A stretch of DNA of 64,000 bases from positions 17,011-81,010 of the forward strand of contig DBUB01000001.1 of NCBI GenBank assembly GCA_002307725.1, written 5' to 3'. A program made the translations under genes and the position numbers. The notes under the pieces are model-generated. The model was not told where the DNA came from, searched no databases, and saw only the letters and a program-made list of their open reading frames with translations. Positions within the stretch are counted from its first letter, which is position 1. The number at the start of each line of letters is the position of its first letter. Origin of the DNA: Alphaproteobacteria bacterium UBA1301 (lineage in GTDB: Bacteria > Pseudomonadota > Alphaproteobacteria > Micropepsales > Micropepsaceae). Shown in pieces: positions 34,138-43,493 of this stretch.

Positions 34138-35394
34138 TTAAAGATCGGCCTGGATCTGTTCGAGAGTTTTGCCTTCGTTGCGCGGCGCCCAGATGATGCC
34201 GATCAACCCGCTGGCAGCCTGGAACCCCGTCAGAATCCAGGCCAGGGTGGTAAAGCCGGTCGCGGTCAGAATCGGCACGAAGAAACTCCAGAAGCCAAGC
34301 GCAATACGCACGACGGCGAAGGCAATGCCTTGGGCCGTGCTGCGCAACAGCGTCGGAAACAGTTCGGCGCTCCAGAGCTGAAAGAACGGCTGCGCCCCGA
34401 AGCCGCCGCCGAGCGATGTCAACACGACGTAGAGCAACGCCACCGGCGTGGTGAGCGGAAATAGCGCCAACAGCGCCATGCCGACCGTGCCAATGATCGA
34501 CGCGGCGGTGAACATCAGCCGTTGATTCACATGGTCCGCAAATCGCATGAAAATGAAGACAATCGACAAAATGCCGACCATGAAGCTCAACGCCTGAAAA
34601 GCGATGCTCGCCGCTACGGTTTGGGCGCCAACCGTGTGCAGAATATAGGGCAGGAAAAATCCGTTGGTGCCAGCCCAGAAATTCCACGCGCCGTACATGC
34701 CGACCAGGAACACCATTGATTTGAGGTGCTTCGGCTTCAACAATTCGCGCGGACTGGCGAGCCGGGCGGCTTGATCACCGGCTTCGGCTTTCGCCGCGAT
34801 CCAGCGTTCGGATTCATGCATCCCCGACCGCAGCAACATCAAAACCACGGCAAGAATGGCGAGATGGGCGAAGACGATGCGGGCGCCGAGCATGCCGAGC
34901 GGCATCAAGGCCAGCGACGCCAAAAGCACGACCACGGGTCCCAAATACCACAACACCTGTGCCACGCCGCTGCGCTGACCGCGGGCGCCCTGTGGCGCCT
35001 GATCGGCGATCAGCGACCAGGACGCGGGAACCGCCGCACCGACCGCCAGTCCGACTTGAACGAAGCCGATAACGATCATCCAAGGCGCGACGGCAAAAAC
35101 CAGCCACAACATGCCGACGGCATAGAACGCCATATTGGCGAGGTATATTCGCCTGCGGCCGAACAGGTCGCACAGCCTGCCGCCGACAATGGCGCCAATG
35201 CCTGCCGAGATCGAATTGGCACCAATCGCGCCGAGCAACCCGACAAAGGGCGTGCTCAGATGGTACACCTCAACCCACAGGGACAGCGTTGCGGCGCTGG
35301 CGACGATCGAACCGGCATCGATGTAATTGGCGATCGCCGCCAGGATCGTGCCCTTCCAGCTTGCGGCGCGCTGCGCCGCCTCGTCCGCTGTCAT
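34138..35394 (-). CDS. MFS sugar transporter (SP-like)
   Basis: The product (418 residues) has about 12 membrane helices with major facilitator motifs. GGRLCDLFGRRRIY is the loop 2-3 motif GxxxDRxGRR, and its second-half partner is MRFADHVNQR. PASWSLIADQAPQGARGQR and FFQLWSAELFPTLLRSTAQGI (the latter near the sugar-porter signature) match the substrate-transporter group that includes inositol and sugar porters. The start at 35394 follows AGGGAAGG. It lies 19 bp after the cytoplasmic GH78 gene, so it likely imports a rhamnoside or a released sugar for that enzyme. The proton-coupled mechanism is inferred from the family. Confidence 0.88.
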   Translation of the reverse strand: MTADEAAQRAASWKGTILAAIANYIDAGSIVASAATLSLWVEVYHLSTPFVGLLGAIGANSISAGIGAIVGGRLCDLFGRRRIYLANMAFYAVGMLWLVFAVAPWMIVIGFVQVGLAVGAAVPASWSLIADQAPQGARGQRSGVAQVLWYLGPVVVLLASLALMPLGMLGARIVFAHLAILAVVLMLLRSGMHESERWIAAKAEAGDQAARLASPRELLKPKHLKSMVFLVGMYGAWNFWAGTNGFFLPYILHTVGAQTVAASIAFQALSFMVGILSIVFIFMRFADHVNQRLMFTAASIIGTVGMALLALFPLTTPVALLYVVLTSLGGGFGAQPFFQLWSAELFPTLLRSTAQGIAFAVVRIALGFWSFFVPILTATGFTTLAWILTGFQAASGLIGIIWAPRNEGKTLEQIQADL

Positions 35395-35413
35395 TTTGGT
35401 TTGCCTTCCCTGA

Positions 35414-38400
35414 TTATGATTCAAAACAATAGTCGCCCGATCCGACCTCAAGTACGAACGCATCCGGTACCGAACCGACGACGCGGATGCCGGCACAGTT
35501 TTCCAGCGCATCGCCGCTCTCACGCCACGTCCGGTTGCGCGGCAGATGAATTTCGGCCGTGGCATTGGCAGGAATCGTCAGAACAAGGCGTCTGAGACCC
35601 GACGCATCGCCCTCGATCGTGCTGGCAATGCGGCCGAGACACGAATGGTATTCGGCCTCGACCTTACCGATCCGAGGATCGAATAACGGCTTTACGATGA
35701 TGCGGCGAAACCCGGGCGCTGCCGGCGCGATACCAGCCAGTCGCCGGTAAATGAACCCGACCACGGCCCCGAGCGCATAGTGGCTGTAGGAATTCATCGC
35801 GATGTCGCCGACATCGCCATTCCAACGTTCCCACATCGTGGTGGCGCCGGCGGCGATCATGTAGCCCCAGGACGGGTATCGGGTTTGCAGCAGCAGCGCC
35901 ACGGCGGTCGATGCCTGGCCATGGTCGCACAGCACATCGAGCAGATACGGCGTGCCCAAAAAGCCCGTGGAGAGAGTCATCCCGCGACCGGCAATCTCCG
36001 CTGCCAGATGCGCCGCCGCGGCGGCGCGCAAGTCTTGCGGCACCAAACCGAATTTCAGCGCCAGCACATAACTGGTCTGACTACCGTTGCCGACCACACC
36101 ATCGGCCGTAACGAACGCCGTGCGGAAGGCCGCCACGATGGCACGATGCTGATCGGCAAAACGCGTCACTGCTTCGGCGCGCCCAGTTGCGGCGGCCATC
36201 TCCGTCATCAATTGCGCCGAATAGGCCCAAAAGGCGGTGGCGGCGAGAATGCGCGGCGTTGTTTCATCCGCCGGCTTGACGGCATCGACCGAAAGCCAAT
36301 CGCCGAGATCAAGACCGCGCCGGTTGCGCCACAGCCAATCTGGGTTCTCCGCCGCAACGAAATCCATCCAGCGGCACATCGCATCCCAGTTTTCGTCGAT
36401 GACGCCAGTGTCGCCGTAGCGCTGGTTGAGCGTCCACGGCAATATGACACCAGCCTCGCTCCACCCCGCCGTATAGAGGAACGGAAAGCTGCGCGGCTGC
36501 GGCGCGACGACCGGATACGCGCCGTCCGGCGACTGTCCGGCCCGCACTTCGCGGAGAAAGCGGCGGATGAAGGCGTCCGTATCCATCGTAAAGCAGGCGG
36601 CATCGAGAAAGACCTGAATATCGCCCAGCCAGCCCAAGCGTTCGTCGCGCTGTGGACAATCCGTCGGCACGCCGAAGAAATTGGAGCGCTGGCTCCACAG
36701 CGTGTTATCGCACAGCGCTTGAACCAAGGGATTTGCGACCGTGATCGTGCCGGTCTCGGGTAGGGCGCTGTGCGCCACCACGGCTTCGATCCGTTCGACA
36801 CCACTGCAAGCGACATAACGAAAGCCGTGATAGGTGAAGCGAGGTTCAAAATCCTCGCCCTGCGGATCGCCGCGCTGGATATAGCTGTCGGTCGCGGTGG
36901 CGCCGCGCAAGTTCGATTGATCGACGTCACCGGACGGTTTCAGGATTTCGCTATAACGCAGCGTGACGGCAGAACCCGCCGCGCCTTTGACATGCACCCG
37001 GCTCCAGCCCGAAAAGTTCTGGCCGAAATCATAGACGAATTTGCCGGGCGACACTTCTTTTGCGGCAACCGGCTGAAGTGTTTTGCGGGCGCGGATCGGC
37101 GGACTGAGCTGTGCCACCAGTTTCGCATCGGGTTGCGCCCCGGGATAGGCCACCGGCCAGCCGGTATCGTCGAAGCCAACATCGCTCCAGCCCACCGGAA
37201 TCCGTCGCGCGTCGACGTTTTCGCCGTTGTAAATCTCGGACGAGAGAACGGGCGACGCATGCGTACGCCACATCGAATCCGTGGCGACAACGTCACGGGT
37301 CCCGTCTTCATAATCGACAACCACCTGCGCCAGAAGCCGCTTCGGTCCGTCACCGAGGGCGTAACGCTCGTTTCGCCAGGCGAGTGCGCCGGCATACCAG
37401 CCGTCGCCGACATGAACGCCGATCGCATTGGGACCTTGCCGGACAAACGCGGTCACGTCGTAAATCTGATAAAAGACGTGCGCGGAGGCGGTGCTGATTT
37501 CCGGCGCCAAACGCGCATCGGTCACGCTGCGGCCGTTGACGAACGCCTCATAGACTCCAAGCGCCGTTGCATAAAGGCGGGCCTGGGCGACGGGCTTGGT
37601 GATCGCAAAAGCCCGGCGCAACAAGCGGGCGGGATAGGCCGGCAGCGGTTCGCAATGGGCTCTGGCAGTGGCGGCAACGGCCTGGGGCCAATCGGCGTCA
37701 TCGAAATCGCGCTCCGTCCAACCCGGCGTTTTGCATTTGGTCGCGCGCCACTGCGGCCCGGCCGTCAGCCGCGAAATCTGGCCGTCGGGCGCTTCGATTC
37801 GTAGCAGCGCTGCAAGGGCGCCGCCGTCGGGCGGCAGAAAATCGTCAATCAATGCCGACGCTTCCACGCACAGCACATTGACACCGCGTTCCAGAACGAT
37901 CGGCAACCGGCGCATCGTTCCCCAGTAGACGGGCTCAGCAACCGGGATCGCACGGCCGTTCAGCCAAACGCCGTGCAGCTTGTCCTTTGCCGACAGCAGA
38001 AGCTCAGCCCGGCGTGGTTGTTCGACCAATTCGAACCGTTGACGAAAACAGACCGCTTGGCCGTCGTGCGGCCCATCGGCCCAAATCCAGCGAAGACCGG
38101 CGGCGCGATCGGCCGCCTCATCTTCATCCTCGGCGACCAGCCAGCGGCCCTGCCAATCGGACGCTTCGAGCAGCCCCATTTCGAACCAGCTCTCGGCCGA
38201 GCAGTCGTTACCCTTTTCGTCCTGCAGCCAGACGCGCCAGAACGCGCGTCGCCCGGAGAGGAGTGCACGGCCGTCATAGGACACTTCAAAGCAGCGATCG
38301 GATTGTACGATCCCGCTGTCCCAAAGATCCGCCTTGCCGCTATCGAGGTATTCGCGACAGGACGCCACGGTCACGCGATAAGCGCTTTGCCGGACGTTGC

Positions 38401-38533
38401 GCCGCGCGGCAACCAAGCGCCAGGAAAAGCGCGGCGCCTGGGTTTCGACGCCGATCGGCGTTTCCAGAAACTCTGTTTTGAGACCAACGACACAGAACCC
38501 GGCGGCACCGGCCGCGTTTGGAAAATCAATCAT
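35414..38533 (-). CDS. GH78 alpha-L-rhamnosidase, cytoplasmic type
   Basis: The product (1039 residues) has the GH78 architecture. An N-terminal Fn3-like domain (PIGVETQAPRFSWRL) is followed by beta-sandwich domains (VYEAFVNGRSVTDARLAPE and YDFGQNFSGWSRVHVKG). The (alpha/alpha)6 catalytic domain has DCPQRDERLGWLGD and WNGDVGDIAMNSYSHYALG, and a C-terminal sandwich (RIIVKPLF) follows. It removes terminal alpha-L-rhamnose. There is no signal peptide, unlike the second GH78 copy at 49244, so it probably acts inside the cell on imported oligosaccharides. It is cotranscribed with the SGNH gene upstream (20 bp) and the MFS gene downstream. Confidence 0.92.
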   Translation of the reverse strand: MIDFPNAAGAAGFCVVGLKTEFLETPIGVETQAPRFSWRLVAARRNVRQSAYRVTVASCREYLDSGKADLWDSGIVQSDRCFEVSYDGRALLSGRRAFWRVWLQDEKGNDCSAESWFEMGLLEASDWQGRWLVAEDEDEAADRAAGLRWIWADGPHDGQAVCFRQRFELVEQPRRAELLLSAKDKLHGVWLNGRAIPVAEPVYWGTMRRLPIVLERGVNVLCVEASALIDDFLPPDGGALAALLRIEAPDGQISRLTAGPQWRATKCKTPGWTERDFDDADWPQAVAATARAHCEPLPAYPARLLRRAFAITKPVAQARLYATALGVYEAFVNGRSVTDARLAPEISTASAHVFYQIYDVTAFVRQGPNAIGVHVGDGWYAGALAWRNERYALGDGPKRLLAQVVVDYEDGTRDVVATDSMWRTHASPVLSSEIYNGENVDARRIPVGWSDVGFDDTGWPVAYPGAQPDAKLVAQLSPPIRARKTLQPVAAKEVSPGKFVYDFGQNFSGWSRVHVKGAAGSAVTLRYSEILKPSGDVDQSNLRGATATDSYIQRGDPQGEDFEPRFTYHGFRYVACSGVERIEAVVAHSALPETGTITVANPLVQALCDNTLWSQRSNFFGVPTDCPQRDERLGWLGDIQVFLDAACFTMDTDAFIRRFLREVRAGQSPDGAYPVVAPQPRSFPFLYTAGWSEAGVILPWTLNQRYGDTGVIDENWDAMCRWMDFVAAENPDWLWRNRRGLDLGDWLSVDAVKPADETTPRILAATAFWAYSAQLMTEMAAATGRAEAVTRFADQHRAIVAAFRTAFVTADGVVGNGSQTSYVLALKFGLVPQDLRAAAAAHLAAEIAGRGMTLSTGFLGTPYLLDVLCDHGQASTAVALLLQTRYPSWGYMIAAGATTMWERWNGDVGDIAMNSYSHYALGAVVGFIYRRLAGIAPAAPGFRRIIVKPLFDPRIGKVEAEYHSCLGRIASTIEGDASGLRRLVLTIPANATAEIHLPRNRTWRESGDALENCAGIRVVGSVPDAFVLEVGSGDYCFES

Positions 38534-38553
38534 GATCTGTACTCAAACTCGTG

Positions 38554-39792
38554 TTAGTGCCGCGGTTTCCGGCCCGAACCAGTGACCAGATCGAGATTGA
38601 CCGCACCGGCCATGGCGGCATATCCGGCGTCGTTCGGGTGCAGATTGTCGCCGCACTGATAAGCGCCGATGAGCTGCGACGGTGCCGCCGGATCACGCAT
38701 CACAGATTCAAAATCGACGACGCCATCGAAGGCGCCAGCCGTCCGAATCCAACTATTAATCGCGAGGCGAACCGCTTCACCCGGCGCGCTGAAATAGACC
38801 GCTCCGGAATAGGGAAGTAGCGTACCACCATAAATCTTGATGCCGCGGGTATGGGCCCGCGCGATGAGCTGTTTGTAAGCTCCGATAATGTCGTCGGCGG
38901 AACGCGGCCCCGTATCGGTATCGACCGTTGAGCCCGCTCCGATGTCGTTGATGCCTTCCAGAAGTACGATCGCCTTCAGACCAGCGAGACTCAGCACGTC
39001 GCGATCGAAGCGGTCGAGAGCCTTCTGGCCGGCGCCGTCATAAAGTAGCCGGTTGCCGCTAATCCCGGCGTTGATGATCGTCCAATTCGTGTGCGGGCGG
39101 GACTGGAGCAACCGCACCGCCAATTGCTGCGGCCAGGACTGGTTCCAGTTCGGCGTTGCACAGGCCCCTTCCGTGATCGAATCGCCGAAGGCAACCAGCA
39201 CATTGCGTGGCTGCGGGGCTTCCACTTCAACGCCCGATACGATGGACGGCGCCCGGGTAATATCGGTGAACGGCATCACCGCTTCCGCCGAATGATCACC
39301 GGCTTTCGAGATCCTGAGCGAGACGAGATGACCTGACGGCGCCAGCCGCCCCGGATAATAGACGGAGACCGCGACGAGTTGATGGGCGTTGACCTTGAAG
39401 TCGACGGGGTCGCTGATCAGCGCTTCGCCCAGCTTGATCTCGCCGCCGGGCTTGCCGCCAAACAGGACTTGATGGTCGGTCTTCGCCTCGGTGACGCCAT
39501 TCGGCGAGGACAATGCAATATGAACGGTGCCGAATTTGACCGACGACAGGCCGAGTTCGTTGGTCAGCCGCAGGCGCAACCGGCCACCGCTCGCTTCCAG
39601 ACGAACCACCTGACGAACGGTCTGATGGTCGAACACACGCACATCGTTGTAGATGAGGTTGGCGGTCGGCGGGAACGGCGGCGAGTACCAGGCAGCAACC
39701 CACGCGGGGCCGGAGGCTTGCGGCGCGGCCTCGGCGGGCATCAACGCACACAGACCCATCATCGCGGCGGCAATCGCGCAACGAGCGTTCAT
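38554..39792 (-). CDS. Exported SGNH/GDSL hydrolase (esterase-like)
   Basis: The product (412 residues) has a Sec signal (MNARCAIAAAMMGLCALMPAEA), then an N-terminal beta-sandwich of about 170 residues, then the SGNH hydrolase domain. The four blocks are visible: Ser in VAFGDSITEGA, Gly in NAGISGNRLL, Asn in LEGINDIGA and His in DNLHPNDAGY. These enzymes are acyl or acetyl esterases on polysaccharides such as pectin or xylan, so de-acetylation of a rhamnose-containing substrate is inferred. ATG at 39792 is chosen because AGGGAG lies 7 bp upstream. It sits between the GH106 and GH78 genes on the same strand. Confidence 0.9.
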   Translation of the reverse strand: MNARCAIAAAMMGLCALMPAEAAPQASGPAWVAAWYSPPFPPTANLIYNDVRVFDHQTVRQVVRLEASGGRLRLRLTNELGLSSVKFGTVHIALSSPNGVTEAKTDHQVLFGGKPGGEIKLGEALISDPVDFKVNAHQLVAVSVYYPGRLAPSGHLVSLRISKAGDHSAEAVMPFTDITRAPSIVSGVEVEAPQPRNVLVAFGDSITEGACATPNWNQSWPQQLAVRLLQSRPHTNWTIINAGISGNRLLYDGAGQKALDRFDRDVLSLAGLKAIVLLEGINDIGAGSTVDTDTGPRSADDIIGAYKQLIARAHTRGIKIYGGTLLPYSGAVYFSAPGEAVRLAINSWIRTAGAFDGVVDFESVMRDPAAPSQLIGAYQCGDNLHPNDAGYAAMAGAVNLDLVTGSGRKPRH

Positions 39793-39831
39793 CGGTATTC
39801 TCCCTGGCATTTTATTATACGGACGGCGTAA

Positions 39832-42800
39832 TCAGATCGTTTTGACAGCGAAGGGGCGAAGCTGCACCGGCCCCAAAAGACCGGACGGCGTAAGCTTGTC
39901 GTCACCGGCGGGAAGCCATGGCTGGCCTTTGCGCAGAAGTGGGACGACAAAGCTGACGCGCTCGGATTGGGGCTTGCCGGCATCGCCGATCATGCGGTTG
40001 TTCCAAGTACTGGTGACGTCGATCTCGAGAATATTTTCACCCGGCTTCACCGCGGCAGCGATATCGACGGCAAAAGGCGGCTTCCACAATACGCCCAGCG
40101 CTTGGCCATTGAGACGCACCTCTGCCAAATCGCAAACCTTGCCGAGATCGAGCAGCAGTCGCTGGGAAACCGGTCCCTGCGGCAAGTGGAATGTCGTGCG
40201 ATAGACGGCCGTCCCAGCATAATATTTGAGCGCGGGATCGGCCTGCGTGGTCCAGGACGACAGAGCGGCCTCGGTGATCGTTTGCGGTTGCGCCAAGTGA
40301 TCGGCAAACCGGATCTGCCACGGACCGGCGAGCGCGATCGCCGCCAAAGGTTGATCGTGATGCAGCGAAACGACACGCCCGGAACGGCGATGCAGGCGCC
40401 AGCGCCCCGGCTTGGCGATCACCGCCTCGACACCGGTCTTTCCCATCCGGAACGCAGGCGCCGGTTCGTCGCCGTCCACGGCAACGACGGGATCGATTGC
40501 TTTGGCCGATTTGCGGAAGACGACAAACACCGACCCGGCCGGATCAAGCGCCAGCGGAATGATTGTCCGCCCGTTTTGCGGCCGCCAACTGGCAAGCGTT
40601 TCAAACGCGCCCGTATCGGCGCGCCAAATTTCGGGAATACGGCCGTCGATACGGAACGCCGCATCGACGGTCACGGTTTCGGCGGATTGGTTGCTGAGGA
40701 AATAGAGGTCCCAATCCTTGCCGCGGCGATGAATCCACTCCATCGCCTTGGCCGGCGCACCGCCAAGCGTCATTTCCACATCGGGGCCTTGGCCGAGATC
40801 CTTCAGCACCTCCGCGAGCGGCTTGCCCCAGACGACCAAACCGCGACCGACACGATGGGCGGTGCGCGTCGTGCCATCGAGATCACCCCACAGCGCGTTG
40901 GCCACAGTACACACGCGTGCATCGGCCGCCTCGCCACCCTCCAAACTCGGCGAACATTGCGGCGGCGGGCCGGAAATCACTGCCCCGGCGAGCACCAAGT
41001 CGCGCAGCTTATCCGCCATCTGCGGCGTCATTTCCCGGCTGTCGGGGAGCAGCAAGACGCGATAGCGCATCCCGCTGTCGAGCACGATCATCCCGTCCTC
41101 GACCCGGGCCAAGCGCAGCAGAACGTCGCGATTAAGGGAGTCGTAGGCGTAGCCTTGCGGCACCGGCTCGCGCAGATTGCGCGGCAACAGCGCGCGCGCC
41201 GGAACGCTTTCGCCAATGAAGGCGCAAACATCACAGACCGCCGATCCGGCCTGAAGCAGCGCTTGGCAGCGGCGCAGATATTGAAACCACGCCCGTGCCG
41301 GCTTCCACCAGGTTTGGGTGCGGCCAACGAAAGAGCCAATGCCGCTCAGCGTCATGCCGGGGGCGCGGTCGAGCCAGGGCTGCTGCGCATAGACATGCAG
41401 CATGAACCGGTTGATGCCTTCGCAGTAGTTATGGTCGCCCAGCGCCTTCATCGTGAAAGGCGTTTCCTGCCAATCCATCAAGCCTTCGGTGAAGGACTCC
41501 GCTCCGGCGACAGGTTTGCCGTAGATGCGGGCGCCGCTGACGGCATCCTTGATGTCGTTCGGCTTGTCGTTGCGTGGCGTCTTCAACCAGAACTCGCCCA
41601 TCGGCAAATCGGCGAATGCCGCATATTCGAGGCCATCGACGGGAAATGTCGGGCTCGGCGGTTCGGCGCTGAAAACGCAGCCATGGACATGCGCCGCGTC
41701 GGCAATCGTCTTGAAGAATTTCTCCGACGTCAGATCATTCACGGTACGGCGGAGATCGAACAGTACCCGCTCGCTCAACTCGGCACTATCGACGGGAATG
41801 CCCGCGATCACCGGCAACCAGGCCATCAGATCGTAGCCGCGCAGGTGGCTGAACGCGTGTTCGAAGCCGGGCGACCAGTTCTGCGCCCCGGCCTCCCAAC
41901 TATCGACGTGAATGACGTGCAGCACCTTGCCGGCGTAGGGCGCACCGACCTTCGCCAGGGCCTTGCCGTACCAGGAGTCGAATTGCAGCTTCACCGCGTC
42001 GGCATTGAAACGGTCGCATTCGAGGCCTTGGGCACCGCCGGCGGCCGAATTCATGAAGCCCGTCGTCGTGTAGCCGAGACGCAAGATGCGCCAGCGGCCC
42101 GCTGGCGCCTTCCAATGCAGCGTGCCGTCAGCCGCCATTAGCGCTGTTAACGGCTTGATCTCCGAGCGCTTCACGCAAGCCGCGGCGGGAACCTCCGCTG
42201 CCGTGGTCGCGTGGCTGATCGCCCATTGCGCACCGTTCTTGGCAGGAAGGTGATGGATGCGCGGCTCGCTCGACAACACGATGCTGAAAAAGCGCAGCCG
42301 CGTGTCCTGCCCGAAATCATATTCTTCCTGATAGGGCAGCGCGGCCGCAAACTGGGTATGGACCAAACGGAAATAGCGCGCCGTCGTTTGCGGCACAGCA
42401 TGGGTCAGCGTGGTCAGATCGGTCTGCCAACCGTGCTTGGGATATTCGAGGCGGCCGATCGTCCGGTAGGACACGCCATCGTCACTGGCCTGGACCTCAA
42501 GACTATTGGCGGCGCGATACAAACCCGGCGCATAGCCGACCGGAGACGGTGTATGCACCGTGACCGAGCGCAGCGTGAAGGGCGCAGCGAAGGCGTAGAC
42601 GATCCAGCCGCTCGCTTCGGTGTCGACGACCTCTGCTTTGTTGGCGGGATCGGTGAGGACTTGGGGATCACCGACCTTGAGCGGCAGGTTGGAGGAAATC
42701 CTGGGCTGCAACGCGGCGCTGGTTTGGTCCCAGACTTCCGGGAAGGGCACCGCGAGAACGGCGATGTCGCGGTAATAATCGTGCAAATGCTCCGGGACCG

Positions 42801-43335
42801 GCAGTTTGCCGGAAAAATTCCGGCCGCCCGTCACCACCACTTCCGACCACACCACGTGCTGCATCGACAGTTCGGGCGTAATCCAAGGCCCGCTTGCCGT
42901 CGCCCAGCCGTCGCAGGCGTTCAGCGCCAAGGTAAGACCCAGACGTTCCGACTCGCGAACCGCATGCGCGACGAGCCCCCACCAATAGTCCGTGAGGGCG
43001 TCCGCCGGCGGCGAAACCGGCGAATCCTTGCCGCCTTTGCCGATGCTGAACAACATGGGCTGGGTGATGCCCGCCTCGCGCATCGCCGTAAGATCGGCCG
43101 TAATCCCCTCGGCGGTGACGTTGCCGCCGAGCCAATACCAATAGGCCCCGAGATTTGCCGACGACGGCGGATTGAGGAATCTGGCCTGCAGCGCATTGGC
43201 CGCGGCCTGCGGGCGCGCCGCGGCGCTCGAAAAAGGCGACGTCATGCATCCCGCAGCGGCCAGAAGCTGAAACAGGCGACGGCGGTCGATGAGCGACAGA
43301 TTTCGGGCGTTGGACACGGTGATGTTACTTTTCAT
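39832..43335 (-). CDS. GH106-type alpha-L-rhamnosidase
   Basis: The product (1167 residues) begins MKSNITVSN with twin-arginine-like LIDRRRLFQLLAAAGC about 10 residues in. The domain resembles GH106 rhamnosidases: GAYWYWLGGNVTAEGITADL, then MREAGITQPMLFS and ALNACDGWATASGPW. Large beta-domains follow. GH106 enzymes release alpha-L-rhamnose from RG-I, RG-II and flavonoid glycosides. ATG at 43335 is chosen over 43383 because a signal-like segment soon follows; the ribosome site is weak. It is the first gene of the GH106-SGNH-GH78-MFS operon and divergent from the GH42 operon, with half-site-like sequences in the 158-bp gap. Confidence 0.85.
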   Translation of the reverse strand: MKSNITVSNARNLSLIDRRRLFQLLAAAGCMTSPFSSAAARPQAAANALQARFLNPPSSANLGAYWYWLGGNVTAEGITADLTAMREAGITQPMLFSIGKGGKDSPVSPPADALTDYWWGLVAHAVRESERLGLTLALNACDGWATASGPWITPELSMQHVVWSEVVVTGGRNFSGKLPVPEHLHDYYRDIAVLAVPFPEVWDQTSAALQPRISSNLPLKVGDPQVLTDPANKAEVVDTEASGWIVYAFAAPFTLRSVTVHTPSPVGYAPGLYRAANSLEVQASDDGVSYRTIGRLEYPKHGWQTDLTTLTHAVPQTTARYFRLVHTQFAAALPYQEEYDFGQDTRLRFFSIVLSSEPRIHHLPAKNGAQWAISHATTAAEVPAAACVKRSEIKPLTALMAADGTLHWKAPAGRWRILRLGYTTTGFMNSAAGGAQGLECDRFNADAVKLQFDSWYGKALAKVGAPYAGKVLHVIHVDSWEAGAQNWSPGFEHAFSHLRGYDLMAWLPVIAGIPVDSAELSERVLFDLRRTVNDLTSEKFFKTIADAAHVHGCVFSAEPPSPTFPVDGLEYAAFADLPMGEFWLKTPRNDKPNDIKDAVSGARIYGKPVAGAESFTEGLMDWQETPFTMKALGDHNYCEGINRFMLHVYAQQPWLDRAPGMTLSGIGSFVGRTQTWWKPARAWFQYLRRCQALLQAGSAVCDVCAFIGESVPARALLPRNLREPVPQGYAYDSLNRDVLLRLARVEDGMIVLDSGMRYRVLLLPDSREMTPQMADKLRDLVLAGAVISGPPPQCSPSLEGGEAADARVCTVANALWGDLDGTTRTAHRVGRGLVVWGKPLAEVLKDLGQGPDVEMTLGGAPAKAMEWIHRRGKDWDLYFLSNQSAETVTVDAAFRIDGRIPEIWRADTGAFETLASWRPQNGRTIIPLALDPAGSVFVVFRKSAKAIDPVVAVDGDEPAPAFRMGKTGVEAVIAKPGRWRLHRRSGRVVSLHHDQPLAAIALAGPWQIRFADHLAQPQTITEAALSSWTTQADPALKYYAGTAVYRTTFHLPQGPVSQRLLLDLGKVCDLAEVRLNGQALGVLWKPPFAVDIAAAVKPGENILEIDVTSTWNNRMIGDAGKPQSERVSFVVPLLRKGQPWLPAGDDKLTPSGLLGPVQLRPFAVKTI

Positions 43336-43351
43336 GTGACATTGGAGCCTA

Positions 43352-43367
43352 ATATAACGTACATTAT
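43352..43367. promoter_or_regulatory. Candidate operator between GH106 and GH42 operons
   Basis: ATATAACGT (43352-43360) is an exact copy of the recurring half-site. ATAACGTACATTAT (43354-43367) around it is palindromic in 12 of 14 positions. It lies 17 bp upstream of the GH106 start codon and 127 bp upstream of the first GH42 gene, in the divergent promoter. Confidence 0.55.
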
Positions 43368-43493
43368 GATCCTTTCCAATCAAAAATGGAATGATATGCT
43401 TACCGCTGACAGCATTTGACGGCTAGGCAGAAGGTCGCGACCAGACCATTGAAACGCCCGACGAGAGGCATGGCTGGCGCAAGGGAGAGACAG

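Noticed and set aside
39967..42141. 724-codon open frame antisense to GH106
   Set aside because: The sense frame shows GH106 motifs and a signal; the antisense product is Arg/His-rich without recognisable features.
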